Assembly (NCBI RefSeq): GCF_000299875.1
Contig: NZ_AMRK01000012.1
Coordinates: 1 to 64,000, forward strand
Reading direction: 5' to 3'
Source of the DNA: Celeribacter baekdonensis B30
Lineage (GTDB): Bacteria; Pseudomonadota; Alphaproteobacteria; Rhodobacterales; Rhodobacteraceae
Length of the DNA stretch: 64,000 nucleotides
Shown here: piece by piece, positions 42,896 through 52,250 of the stretch
Position numbering within the stretch: the first letter of the stretch is position 1
Layout: each line of letters opens with the position of its first letter
Program-made: the position numbers and the translations under genes
Notes under the pieces: model-generated
Told to the model about the DNA's origin: nothing
Databases searched by the model: none
Seen by the model: only the letters and a program-made list of their open reading frames with translations

Positions 42896-44536
42896 ATGAA
42901 AAATCCTATCCCCCGCGCGTCAGGACCTCTGCCTTCTCTGAAATCCATGCTGAGGCTCTCACTGGCTGCGGCCGCACTTTCTATCGGGCTATCCGGCGCA
43001 GCACTGGCCGAAGGCTCGCTGCGCATCGCGATGACCTCCTCCGATGTGCCGCTTCCGAACGGCCAGACAGATCAGGGCGCGGAAGGCATGCGCTTTATGG
43101 GCTATCAGGTGTTCGAGGCGCTCGTTGCCTATGACCTGTCCTCGGCCGACAAACCTGTGACGTTGATCCCCGGCCTCGCGTCCGAGTGGTCGGTCGATCC
43201 CGAAGATCAAACCAAATGGACTTTCACACTCCGCAAAGGTGTCACCTTCCATGACGGATCTGCCTTCGACTCCCATGCCGTCGTCTGGAACTTTGACAAG
43301 ATCCTGAACCCCGATGCGGCGCAATATGACGAAAAGCAATCGGCACAGGGCAGGGGTCGCATCCCGACCGTCGCGAGCTACCGTGCGGTGGATGATATGA
43401 CCTTCGAGATCACCACAACCGCGCCGGATGCGCTGATCCCCTATCAGATTGCGTGGATCGTGATGTCCTCTCCTGCCGCCTATGAGGCTGCCGGAAGCTG
43501 GGATGCTTTCCTGCAATCGCCCTCCGGCACTGGGCCGTTCAAGGTGTCCGAATATGTGCCCCGCGAACGCGCCGTGTTGGTGCCATATGATGGCTACTGG
43601 AACGAAGATCGCAAATCCGATCTCGACGAATTGGTTTTGATGCCGGTGCCCGATCCCTCCGCGCGCGTCGCCGCGCTGCGCTCGGGTCAGGTCGACTGGA
43701 TCGAAGCTCCGCCGCCGGATGCGCTCGATAGCCTCAAAGCCGCAGGTTTTACTATCTCCTCGAACGTCTACCCGCATGTCTGGCCGTGGCATTTCTCCAT
43801 GCTCGATGGCTCGCCCTGGGCCGATGAACGTATCCGCAAGGCCGCGAACCTCGCCATCGACCGCGAAGGGATGAAGGTGCTTTTGGGCGGCATGATGGTG
43901 CCTGCGAAAGGCATGGTGCCGGAAACCAGCGACTGGTTCGGCACGCCTGAGTTCGAGGTCAAATACGATCCCGAGGCGGCCATCGCCCTGATGAAGGAGG
44001 CAGGCTACGGCCCGGACAACCGGCTCAAGGTCAAAGCGATCATCTCGCCTGCGGGCTCCGGCCAGATGCAGCCCATGTTGATGAACGAGCTGATCCAACA
44101 GAACCTCGCCGCCATCGGTATCGACGTGGAATTCGATGTGCGCGACTGGAACGCGCTTCTGGCGAACTGGCGGGCCGGGGCGAAAGATGCCTCTACCGAC
44201 GGCGCGCAGTCCACGAACAGCTCCTACTTTAGCCAAGATCCGTTCACCTCTCTGATGCGGCACATCGACAGCCGTTTGGTTGCGCCGAAGGGCACGAACT
44301 GGGGCTATTACAGCAACCCGGAAGCCGATGCGCTGATCGACCAGATCCGCACCACCTTCGACCCGGCAGAACAGCTTGAGGCCATTCAGGCGCTGCATGA
44401 GCTTTATGTGAACGACGCGCTGTTCCTGTTCGTGGCCCATGACGTCGCGCCGCGCGCCATGGCGCCCGAGGTCCAAGGCTTTGTTCAGGCTCAGAACTGG
44501 TTCCAGGACCTCACCCCTGTGACCATCGAAGAGTAA
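42896..44536 (+). CDS. Peptide/nickel-type ABC transporter substrate-binding protein (DppA/OppA family)
   Basis: A 546-residue periplasmic SBP_bac_5 protein. The signal peptide runs to about residue 38 (LSLAAAALSIGLSGAALA). Family landmarks are GLASEWSVDPEDQTKWTFTL, LRKGVTFHDGSAFD, and RKAANLAIDREGM. It is the first gene of an eight-gene unit. Ligands in the family include peptides, opines, glutathione, sugars and nickel; the racemase-like neighbour hints at an amino-acid-like substrate. That is inference. Confidence 0.9.
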   Translation: MKNPIPRASGPLPSLKSMLRLSLAAAALSIGLSGAALAEGSLRIAMTSSDVPLPNGQTDQGAEGMRFMGYQVFEALVAYDLSSADKPVTLIPGLASEWSVDPEDQTKWTFTLRKGVTFHDGSAFDSHAVVWNFDKILNPDAAQYDEKQSAQGRGRIPTVASYRAVDDMTFEITTTAPDALIPYQIAWIVMSSPAAYEAAGSWDAFLQSPSGTGPFKVSEYVPRERAVLVPYDGYWNEDRKSDLDELVLMPVPDPSARVAALRSGQVDWIEAPPPDALDSLKAAGFTISSNVYPHVWPWHFSMLDGSPWADERIRKAANLAIDREGMKVLLGGMMVPAKGMVPETSDWFGTPEFEVKYDPEAAIALMKEAGYGPDNRLKVKAIISPAGSGQMQPMLMNELIQQNLAAIGIDVEFDVRDWNALLANWRAGAKDASTDGAQSTNSSYFSQDPFTSLMRHIDSRLVAPKGTNWGYYSNPEADALIDQIRTTFDPAEQLEAIQALHELYVNDALFLFVAHDVAPRAMAPEVQGFVQAQNWFQDLTPVTIEE

Positions 44537-44561
44537 CGCGACAGCCCTGGAGGACTGGCCC

Positions 44562-45503
44562 ATGTTGGGATACATACTGAAACGACTGCTCTATGCCGTG
44601 CCCGTCACGCTGGCGGTCAGCATCATCTGTTTCTCTCTGGTTCAGCTTGCTCCGGGGGATCCGCTCACGGTCGTGCTCCCCGCCGACGCCTCGCAAGAGA
44701 TTGTCGACCAGACCCGGGCACGCTACGGCCTTGATAAACCCCTGCCGACGCAATATCTTTTGTGGCTCAGCAATGTTCTACAGGGTGATCTGGGCACCTC
44801 GATCGCCTCTGGCCGGTCGGTTTCAAGCGAGATCGGCCATGCCATCGGCTACACCCTGTCCGTGGCAGTTCTGGCCTGTCTTCTGGCGCTGGTGGCCGGT
44901 CTCGCCCTAGGGCTTGTGGCGGGCTACACTATGGGCTCACCGATGGACAAAATCGCCTCGGCCACTGCAATCTCGGGCGTCTCCGTGCCGCATTACTGGC
45001 TTGGCATCGTGTTGGTGGTGTTTTTCTCCGTCAAACTCGGCTGGTTTCCGGCCATGGGTGCGGGGCGGTCGGGACAAAGCCTTGGTGACGCCTTGAGCTT
45101 CATGATCCTGCCGGTTCTGACCATGGCCGCCATGCCCGCGGGCATCATCACCCGGTCTGTACGGGCGCTGGTGGCGGAAAAGCTCGGGCAAGAATTCGTC
45201 ACGGCACTGCGCGCCAAGGGCATGACCAGCCCGCACATCTTCGCCCATGTCGTCAAGAACGCCGCCCCCACAGCACTAGCCGTGATCGGGGTGCAGATGG
45301 GCTATCTCATGGCTGGGTCTATCCTTGTCGAGACCGTCTTTGCCTGGCCCGGCACGGGGCTTTTGCTCAACAACGCCATCCTAACGCGGGACATCCCGCT
45401 GTTGCAGGGCACCATTCTGGTCCTTGCCCTGATCTTCGTCGCGCTCAATCTGATTGTCGACATCCTTCAACCTCTGTTCGATCCGAGGATTCAACGCGCA
45501 TGA
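44562..45503 (+). CDS. ABC transporter permease (DppB family)
   Basis: A 313-residue inner-membrane permease with six predicted helices. MLGYILKRLLYAVPVTLAVS is the DppB N-terminus, PGDPLTVVLP follows, and the EAA-type loop reads FVTALRAKGMTSPHIFAHVVKNA. It overlaps the next permease gene by 4 nt. Confidence 0.92.
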   Translation: MLGYILKRLLYAVPVTLAVSIICFSLVQLAPGDPLTVVLPADASQEIVDQTRARYGLDKPLPTQYLLWLSNVLQGDLGTSIASGRSVSSEIGHAIGYTLSVAVLACLLALVAGLALGLVAGYTMGSPMDKIASATAISGVSVPHYWLGIVLVVFFSVKLGWFPAMGAGRSGQSLGDALSFMILPVLTMAAMPAGIITRSVRALVAEKLGQEFVTALRAKGMTSPHIFAHVVKNAAPTALAVIGVQMGYLMAGSILVETVFAWPGTGLLLNNAILTRDIPLLQGTILVLALIFVALNLIVDILQPLFDPRIQRA

Positions 45504-46378
45504 CTGTTTCCGAGAATGCACTTTCGGCCCAGCCCACGCGCTCGCAAGGCTATTGGTCCAATGTCTGGCGCAAACTGTTGCGAGACCGGGTGTCGGTTGC
45601 CTGCATGATCGTGCTGGCCGTCATCATCCTGTCGGCCATATTTGCCCCGCTTCTGACCTCCTACGACCCGGCCATCGGCAGCGTGGTGCAACGCCTGAAA
45701 CCGCCCTTGACCGACGGCTACATCCTCGGCACCGACGAGTTGGGTCGCGATATGCTGACGCGGTTGCTTTACGGTGGGCGCATGTCCCTGATCATGGGCA
45801 TTCTGCCAGTGCTTCTGGCGCTTTTGATCGGTGGCACGCTTGGCACGGTTGCGGGCTTTGTCGGCGGCTGGACAAACACCATCATCATGCGCGCCACGGA
45901 TGTGGTCTTTGCCTTCCCCTCAATCCTTCTGGCCGTCGCCATCGCGGGCGCCTTGGGATCGGGTCTTTTGAATGCGCTGATCGCGCTGACCGTCGTGCTG
46001 ATCCCACCCATGGTGCGGGTCACGGAAAGTGCGACGACACAGGTCCGCAGCCTCGATTTCGTCGAAGCGGCACGCGCCAGCGGCGCAGGCGGGCTGACCA
46101 TCATCCGGGTGCATATTCTCGGCAACATCCTCGCGCCTATCGTCGTCTATGCCACGAGCCTCCTGTCGGTCGCGATCATCATGTCGGCGGGTCTGTCGTT
46201 CATCGGCCTTGGGACGAAACCGCCGACACCCGAATGGGGGCTGATGCTCAACACGCTGCGCTCCGCCATCTACAGCCAGCCTCTGATCGCAGCACTTCCC
46301 GGTGTTTTCATCTTCGCCGTTTCCCTGTCTTTCAACCTGCTTTCGGACGGGCTTCGCTCCGCCATGGATATGTCATGA
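45500..46378 (+). CDS. ABC transporter permease (DppC family)
   Basis: A 292-residue inner-membrane permease. LGTDELGRDMLTRLLYGGR is the DppC signature, and the EAA-type loop reads DFVEAARASGAGGLTIIRVH. It overlaps both neighbours by 4 nt. Confidence 0.92.
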   Translation: MTVSENALSAQPTRSQGYWSNVWRKLLRDRVSVACMIVLAVIILSAIFAPLLTSYDPAIGSVVQRLKPPLTDGYILGTDELGRDMLTRLLYGGRMSLIMGILPVLLALLIGGTLGTVAGFVGGWTNTIIMRATDVVFAFPSILLAVAIAGALGSGLLNALIALTVVLIPPMVRVTESATTQVRSLDFVEAARASGAGGLTIIRVHILGNILAPIVVYATSLLSVAIIMSAGLSFIGLGTKPPTPEWGLMLNTLRSAIYSQPLIAALPGVFIFAVSLSFNLLSDGLRSAMDMS

Positions 46379-47397
46379 CCGATCAAGGCCTTACACCTCC
46401 CCAAACGGTCCCCGCGCTCAGCGCGACAAGCCTGAACAAGACCTTCACCGTGCGTGAAAACGGACTTGGAAAGCCTGCACGATATGTCCATGCGGTATCG
46501 GATTTCAGCTTCGATCTGCCCGTAGGCTCCACCCTTGGCATCGTTGGCGAGTCCGGCTGTGGCAAGTCGACCACCGCGCGGTTGTTGATGCATCTTGTCA
46601 AACCCGACAGCGGGCAAATCCGCCTTTCCGGCGAGCCGGTGAGCAGGGCCAAGCGCGATCTGAAACAGTTCCGCCGCAAGGTGCAGATGGTCTTTCAAGA
46701 TAGCTCCGCCTCGCTCAATCCCCGCCTGACCATCGAGCAATCCATCACCTTCGCGCCCATGGTGCATGGTGTGTCTTTGAGAGCGGCGCGCGAGACCGCG
46801 TGGCGCTTGCTGGACCGTGTGGGACTCGATCCCGCGCGCTTTACCGGGCGCTATCCTCATGAGCTGTCTGGCGGTCAGCGCCAGCGTGTCAACATCGCCC
46901 GCGCTCTTGCGCTCAACCCGAGAGTGGTGATTTTCGACGAGGCGGTATCAGCGCTCGACAAATCGGTCGAAGCCCAGGTTCTGAACCTCTTGAACGAGCT
47001 GAAAGCCGAGTTTGGCCTGAGCTATATCTTTATCAGTCACGATCTCAACGTGGTGCGCTACATTTCCGACCATGTTCTGGTGATGTATCTCGGGCAGGTC
47101 GTGGAACAGGGGCCGGTCGACCAGGTTTACGCCACCCCGCGTCATCCCTACACGCGCGCCCTTCTGGCCTCGATGCCAAGCCCGGACCCGGAACAACGCA
47201 CCATGGCCGCGCCGATCACCGGCGATCCGCCGAGCCCGATTGATCTGCCGCCCGGCTGCCGCTTTGCCCCGCGTTGTGCCTTTGCGGAAAGCATCTGCGA
47301 CACCATGCCCTACGAGCTGCGCCACGGCGAGACGCGCGTGCGGTGCCATATGGCCGATCCGAAATTGGGTCATTCCAAGGCCGAGGTGATACAATGA
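46375..47397 (+). CDS. ABC transporter ATPase (DppF/OppF family)
   Basis: A 340-residue ATPase. Walker A is GESGCGKST (about 59-67), the signature LSGGQRQRV (about 162-170) and Walker B VVIFDEAVSALD. The C-terminal oligopeptide/dipeptide extension has CRFAPRCAFAESIC with the usual Cys pattern. The ATG at 46375 overlaps the DppC stop; the open frame extends upstream to 45454 but that part lies inside DppC in another frame. OppF-type comes before OppD-type here, the reverse of the common order. Confidence 0.92.
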   Translation: MTDQGLTPPQTVPALSATSLNKTFTVRENGLGKPARYVHAVSDFSFDLPVGSTLGIVGESGCGKSTTARLLMHLVKPDSGQIRLSGEPVSRAKRDLKQFRRKVQMVFQDSSASLNPRLTIEQSITFAPMVHGVSLRAARETAWRLLDRVGLDPARFTGRYPHELSGGQRQRVNIARALALNPRVVIFDEAVSALDKSVEAQVLNLLNELKAEFGLSYIFISHDLNVVRYISDHVLVMYLGQVVEQGPVDQVYATPRHPYTRALLASMPSPDPEQRTMAAPITGDPPSPIDLPPGCRFAPRCAFAESICDTMPYELRHGETRVRCHMADPKLGHSKAEVIQ

Positions 47398-48368
47398 ACA
47401 CGCCCCTTTTGTCCGCCAAGGATCTGACCGTGCAGTTTCGCACTCCGAAAGGGCCGATCACGGCCGTCAATGGCATCGACCTGACGCTTGAGCGCGGTGA
47501 AGTGCTCGGCATCATCGGGGAAAGCGGCAGCGGCAAAAGCGTCACCATGCGGGCGCTCTTGCGCATTCTCCCGGAGGCCAAGACGGAAATTGCCGGCGAT
47601 CTGAAACTCGATGGCAAAGATGTGCTGAGCCTCAAGGGCCACGATCTTGCGGCTTATCGCGGTGGCGATGTCTCCATGGTGTTTCAGGAACCGGCGACGG
47701 CGCTCGACCCGGTCTTCACCATCGGCACCCAGATTTCCGAGACCGTTCGTCGGCACCGCAAGGTGAGCCGCAAAGACGCCCAAGCGCGGGCGCTCGAAAT
47801 GCTCGAGCTCGTGCGCATCCCCTCGCCAGCTTCGCGTTTGGGCAATTATCCGCACGAGATGTCCGGCGGTATGCGCCAACGCGCAATGATCGCGTTGGCG
47901 CTGGCCGCAGGGCCAAAGCTTTTGCTCGCCGATGAGCCGACAACCGCGCTCGATGCAACGGTGCAGATCCAGGTGATCCTGCTGCTCAGGGAGCTGCAAA
48001 GGGAGATGGGCATGGCAACGATTTTCGTCACGCATGACGTGGGCGTGGCCGCCGAAATCTCTGACCGGATCGCGGTGATGTATGCCGGGCGGATCGTGGA
48101 AACGGGCACCGCCGCCGAAGTTCTGAAAAACCCGAAACATCCCTACACGCAGGGGCTTTTGTCCTCGACCGTTCAAGGCGCTGTACCCGGCACCCCGATC
48201 AAGGCCATTCCCGGCATGCCACCCGATCTGGCGCAGATGCCGCCAGGCTGCGCCTTTGCCCCCCGCTGCCCCCTGGCCACGTCGGCCTGTCAGGCTGCGG
48301 TGCCGGACTTGCGGGCGCAAGGCGGGGAACGCCGCGTCGCCTGCGTCAGACTGGAGGAGATCGCATGA
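47394..48368 (+). CDS. ABC transporter ATPase (DppD/OppD family)
   Basis: A 324-residue ATPase. Walker A is GESGSGKSV (about 42-50), the signature MSGGMRQRA and Walker B LLADEPTTALD. The C-terminal extension has CAFAPRCPLATSAC. The ATG at 47394 overlaps the previous stop by ATGA; a longer frame to 47274 is rejected. It pairs with the preceding ATPase to power the importer. Confidence 0.92.
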   Translation: MNTPLLSAKDLTVQFRTPKGPITAVNGIDLTLERGEVLGIIGESGSGKSVTMRALLRILPEAKTEIAGDLKLDGKDVLSLKGHDLAAYRGGDVSMVFQEPATALDPVFTIGTQISETVRRHRKVSRKDAQARALEMLELVRIPSPASRLGNYPHEMSGGMRQRAMIALALAAGPKLLLADEPTTALDATVQIQVILLLRELQREMGMATIFVTHDVGVAAEISDRIAVMYAGRIVETGTAAEVLKNPKHPYTQGLLSSTVQGAVPGTPIKAIPGMPPDLAQMPPGCAFAPRCPLATSACQAAVPDLRAQGGERRVACVRLEEIA

Positions 48369-49069
48369 CCCGCCCCCCTTATCGTATCGCTTTGCTCAAC
48401 CCGAACACCAATACGGCCACGACGGCTTTGATGACCGGCATCGCGCAGGCGCTTTGCCCGCCGAATGTCGAGGTGCAGGGCCACACGATGATGCTTGGCC
48501 CGAGCATCATCACCAACGAAGCCGCACTTGAAGCCGCGGCGAAACAGGTGGTGACGGTCGGTGTCGGGCTTGCCTCCGCCGGTGTGGACGCGCTGATCGT
48601 ATCGGCCTTTGGCGATCCGGGGCTTTTGGATCTGCGCGACCGTGTCGACATTCCCGTCGCGGGGATTGCCGAAGCGGGAATGGCAGAAGCCGCCAAGGAT
48701 GGGCGGAAGTTTTCGATCATCACCACAACGCCAGACCTTGAGGCCTCAATTCTCGAAAAAGTCACGCTCTATGGCTATCAGGAGCAACTTGCCTCTCTGC
48801 GCATTTCCGAGGGTGATGCCTTTGCCGTGATGGCAGACGAGGCCCGCATGAAGGCCGCGCTCATCGCCATCGCGCGGCAATGCGAAACAGATGGGGCCGA
48901 GGCCCTGTTGCTGGGCGGCGGTCCCTTGGCCCGCGCCGCCACAGCGGTCGCGGATGCGATCCCCTTGCCGATCATCGAGCCAGTGTCCGCTGGCCTGCGT
49001 TACGCCCTGAACACTTTGGGCCTGACGTTTTCATTCCCTGAAAGACGATCATCCATGTCGCTTTCTTAA
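48365..49069 (+). CDS. Asp/Glu-racemase superfamily protein (hydantoin-racemase-like) without catalytic cysteines
   Basis: A 234-residue cytoplasmic protein. The start PYRIALLNPNTNTATT and DALIVSAFGDPGLL are typical of the hydantoin/allantoin racemase group. That group uses two Cys residues, in ACFGDPG and LGCAG contexts. Here the positions hold A81 (VSAFGDPG) and G185 (LLLGGGPL). Only C31 and C173 are present, at non-catalytic places. It cannot work by the normal two-Cys mechanism; a decarboxylase, an isomerase with other residues or a binding role is possible. It is coupled by ATGA to the upstream ATPase gene. Confidence 0.8.
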   Translation: MTRPPYRIALLNPNTNTATTALMTGIAQALCPPNVEVQGHTMMLGPSIITNEAALEAAAKQVVTVGVGLASAGVDALIVSAFGDPGLLDLRDRVDIPVAGIAEAGMAEAAKDGRKFSIITTTPDLEASILEKVTLYGYQEQLASLRISEGDAFAVMADEARMKAALIAIARQCETDGAEALLLGGGPLARAATAVADAIPLPIIEPVSAGLRYALNTLGLTFSFPERRSSMSLS

Positions 49070-49099
49070 TTTTCCCGACCCCAACCAAAGAGTAAAACG

Positions 49100-50140
49100 A
49101 TGTTCACATCCTTCCACCGCATTTCTGCGGCATCTCTTCTGCTGCTTGCAACGGCGCTTCCGTCGCAGGCCGAAACCCTGCGCTGGCTGACCCAGACCCA
49201 GTCGCACAACGCCCAATACCCGGTTGAAATGGCCGCGATTGAGGCCATTGGCGCTACGGGCGTCACTGTCGAGCGCAACGAATTTCAGGTTCTGGGCCTG
49301 AACCTCGCGGACTCCCTGCGTCTCGTCGGCTCCGGCGCGTTTCAGCTTGGCACCACACAGGTCGGCTCCGCCGCGAAAGACGATCCTTTCCTCGAAGGCA
49401 TCGACCTGATCGGCGTGTCCACCAACATGGATGAGCTGAAACAGGCCGTGGACGCCTATCGCGAGGCGTTCAACGCCCGTCTGGGTGAGAAATTCGGCGT
49501 CAAAGCCGTGGCGATTTGGCCCTTCGGGCCGCAGGTGTTCCTCTGCAACCAGCCGGTTGAGACGCTCGACGACCTTCAGGGTCTGAAAGTACGCTCTTTC
49601 ACCGCCTCCATGTCGACCTTGCTCAAAGATCTGGGCGCAACGCCTGTCACGCTGAGCTTCCCCGAGGTCTACCCGGCGCTTCAGCGCGGTGTGGCCTCCT
49701 GCGGCGTCACCTCGCCGACCTCGTCCAACACCGGCAAATGGCCAGAAGTGACCAGCCATCTCTATCCGCTCTCCGTCTCCGGCTCTGTTCAGGCGCATCT
49801 GGTCAATCTTGAGTGGTTGAACGGCCTTTCCGAGGAACAGAACGCCGCTTTCGAAGCCAGCATGGCGGAGATGGAAACCGGGTTTTGGGCGCTTGCCGTC
49901 GAGACCAACGATGTGGCGCAAAGCTGTTCCACGGGCGGGGACTGCCCGGACGATGGGCTCTACACTTCTTACGACATGACGCTGGTGCCGGTAAGCGACA
50001 CCGACAAAGCGACCGTCGCTGAGGTTGCCGCCACTAAAATTCTGCCGGAATGGGCGGCGCGCTGTGAGGCGGGTTATCCGGGCTGCACCGAGATATGGAA
50101 CGACACAGTCGGCAAGGCACGGGGGCTCGTGATCGAATGA
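49100..50140 (+). CDS. TRAP transporter substrate-binding protein (DctP family)
   Basis: A 346-residue periplasmic protein with signal peptide to about residue 24 (LLLLATALPSQA). ETLDDLQGLKVRSFTASM carries the family arginine that holds a carboxylate, and SFPEVYPALQRGVASCGVTSP is the DctP hinge pattern. The C-terminal part has an unusual Cys-rich insert (SCSTGGDCPDDG). The ligand is likely an organic acid. It overlaps the small-permease gene by 4 nt. Confidence 0.9.
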   Translation: MFTSFHRISAASLLLLATALPSQAETLRWLTQTQSHNAQYPVEMAAIEAIGATGVTVERNEFQVLGLNLADSLRLVGSGAFQLGTTQVGSAAKDDPFLEGIDLIGVSTNMDELKQAVDAYREAFNARLGEKFGVKAVAIWPFGPQVFLCNQPVETLDDLQGLKVRSFTASMSTLLKDLGATPVTLSFPEVYPALQRGVASCGVTSPTSSNTGKWPEVTSHLYPLSVSGSVQAHLVNLEWLNGLSEEQNAAFEASMAEMETGFWALAVETNDVAQSCSTGGDCPDDGLYTSYDMTLVPVSDTDKATVAEVAATKILPEWAARCEAGYPGCTEIWNDTVGKARGLVIE

Positions 50141-50739
50141 GCCGGTTGCCAGCAGAAACACCGTTTGTGTTGAAACGTATCGAGACCCTGTCTCGACTGT
50201 TTGCCCTTGCGGCCGGAGCATCGGTGGCTCTGCTGGCAGTCCTCATCTGTCTCGACATTGGGGCGCGCAGCCTGCTCAATGTTTCGTTGCAGGGCACGGA
50301 TGAGCTTGGCGGCTACGTCCTGGCCTTCGCCGGCTCTTGCGGTTTGGCCTATACGCTCTTGCACAAAGGTCATCCGCGCATCGACATCGCCCTGAGCCGT
50401 TTGCCCCGCGTGTTGCAAAACCCGGCGCATGTTCTGGCGCAGGGCACGCTGGCCGCTATGGCGAGTTTCATGGCCTATCATGCCGTGGGCGAGTTAGCGC
50501 AGACCATTCGCTTTGGTGCGGTGACGAACACACCGCTGCAAACCCCGCTTTGGGTGCCACAAGGGCTTTGGGCTCTGGGCTGCGGTGTGTTTGCGCTCAC
50601 CACCATTGCGACCACGCTGCACGCGATCTGGCTCATGGTGCGCGCGCCAGAGAGGGTCGCGCTCTTCTATGGGCCGATGACCGTCTCGGAAGAAGTTGAA
50701 GACTTCATGGAAACACCTCAAGGGGAGGCTCGGTCATGA
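50137..50739 (+). CDS. TRAP transporter small permease (DctQ family)
   Basis: A 200-residue inner-membrane protein with four predicted helices (about 24-45, 60-80, 95-115, 142-165), as expected for DctQ. LQGTDELGGYVLAFAGSCGLAYTL is split across the second helix, and HPRIDIALS follows. Both ends overlap neighbours by ATGA. Confidence 0.88.
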   Translation: MSRLPAETPFVLKRIETLSRLFALAAGASVALLAVLICLDIGARSLLNVSLQGTDELGGYVLAFAGSCGLAYTLLHKGHPRIDIALSRLPRVLQNPAHVLAQGTLAAMASFMAYHAVGELAQTIRFGAVTNTPLQTPLWVPQGLWALGCGVFALTTIATTLHAIWLMVRAPERVALFYGPMTVSEEVEDFMETPQGEARS

Positions 50740-52019
50740 TCGGGATCGAAGGTGCCGTTATCGGTTTTGCTCTTTTGCTCGTTCTTCTGCTGATCGGCCT
50801 GCATATCGCCGTCGCATTGTTCAGCGTCGCCGTCTTGGGCGCATGGGTGTTCTTCGGAGACGCCATGTTCCGCCCCTTTGGCACGATGATGTGGGGCACG
50901 CTCAACAACTTTCTTTTGGTCGCGATCCCGCTCTTTGTCTTCATGGGGGAGGTGCTAGTCCGCGGCGGGGTGACCGAGCGCATGTATCGGGCCTTGTCGG
51001 ATTGGCTGCGCCCTTTGCCGGGTGGGCTTCTCCACACCAATATCATCGCCTCCACGGTTTTCGCCGCGATCTCAGGCTCGTCGGTCGCAACAGCGGCAAC
51101 CATCGGCACGGTCGCATTCCCGACCTTTCGCAAGCAGAACTATTCCGAGCGCTGGGTTGCGGGCACGGTGGCCTCCGGCGCCACCTTGGGCATCCTGATC
51201 CCACCGTCGATCAACCTGATCATCTATGGCGCGATCACCAACACCTCGATCGGCGCGTTGTTTATCGCCGGGATTGTGCCGGGGCTTATTCTGGCAGCAC
51301 TGTTTATGGGGGTGATAGCTGTATGGAGCATCCTTGATCCGCGTATTGCCGGCCCGCACGGGAAACTGGCCCCATGGCCTGAACGTCGCAAACGGTTAAG
51401 CGACCTTCTCCCGCCGCTGGTCATTTTCATCGTCGTGATGGGCTCGATCTATGGTGGTTGGGCCACCCCGACCGAAGCGGCCGGTGTCGGCGTCGTCACC
51501 GCAATGTTGCTTGTTGCCCTCTATGGTCGGCTGAACTGGGCGATGCTGAAAGAGGCCATGCTGTCGACCGTGACCACCACAGCCATGACGCTTCTGATCC
51601 TCGTCGCCGCCTTTTACATGAACTTCATTCTCGGCGTGCTGGGCGTGCCCCGCGTCGTGTCGGAGTTCGTCGCCGCCTTGGATGTGCAGCCGTTGGTCAT
51701 GCTATTAATCCTCGTCTGTCTCTACCTGATACTCGGCTGTTTCCTTGATGCTCTGGCGATGATGATCGCGACCATTCCGATTGTCTGGCCGATCATGGAG
51801 CAACTCGGCTATTCGCCTGTTTGGTTCGGGATTTTCCTCGTCATGATGTGCGAATTGGCCCTGATCACGCCGCCCGTCGGGATGAACCTCTACATCGTGC
51901 AAAGCGTGCGTGGACGCGGCCATGTTGGAACGGTGATTGCGGGCGTGCTCCCATTTCTCATATGCATCCTCGCTTTGGTCGCGCTTCTGGGCATTTTTCC
52001 GGGGCTCATCCTTGGATAA
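50736..52019 (+). CDS. TRAP transporter large permease (DctM family)
   Basis: A 427-residue inner-membrane transporter with about 12 helices that uses a cation gradient. GGVTERMYRALSDWLRPLPGG and SGSSVATAATIGTVAFP are DctM landmarks, as are GILIPPSINLIIYG and the C-terminal TPPVGMNLYIVQ. It is the last gene of the RpiR-linked operon. No terminator is obvious in the 231 bp that follow, and I see no gene there. Confidence 0.92.
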   Translation: MIGIEGAVIGFALLLVLLLIGLHIAVALFSVAVLGAWVFFGDAMFRPFGTMMWGTLNNFLLVAIPLFVFMGEVLVRGGVTERMYRALSDWLRPLPGGLLHTNIIASTVFAAISGSSVATAATIGTVAFPTFRKQNYSERWVAGTVASGATLGILIPPSINLIIYGAITNTSIGALFIAGIVPGLILAALFMGVIAVWSILDPRIAGPHGKLAPWPERRKRLSDLLPPLVIFIVVMGSIYGGWATPTEAAGVGVVTAMLLVALYGRLNWAMLKEAMLSTVTTTAMTLLILVAAFYMNFILGVLGVPRVVSEFVAALDVQPLVMLLILVCLYLILGCFLDALAMMIATIPIVWPIMEQLGYSPVWFGIFLVMMCELALITPPVGMNLYIVQSVRGRGHVGTVIAGVLPFLICILALVALLGIFPGLILG

Positions 52020-52250
52020 CGAGAACCGATGGCGCACCGATGGCGCAAAGAGGAATGTATGGGGAAGAATATCCGCTCAGGTGTCGCGGCAGAGTTTTTC
52101 AACACAATCCGCCCCTTTCAGAGGTTCTCGCGACTGCGGCGTAGAGCGAGCACTTACGGCGAAGGGTAGGGAGATCCGTGACGCGGCCCTTGGCCTACCG
52201 AGTAATGCTGGATGATGTCAGATTTGGGCCGCTTCCCCTATCCCACAATC

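Noticed and set aside
45454-46374. 5' extension of the OppF-type ATPase frame
   Set aside because: The extension overlaps the DppC gene in another frame and is not ATPase-like. The real start is the ATG at 46375.
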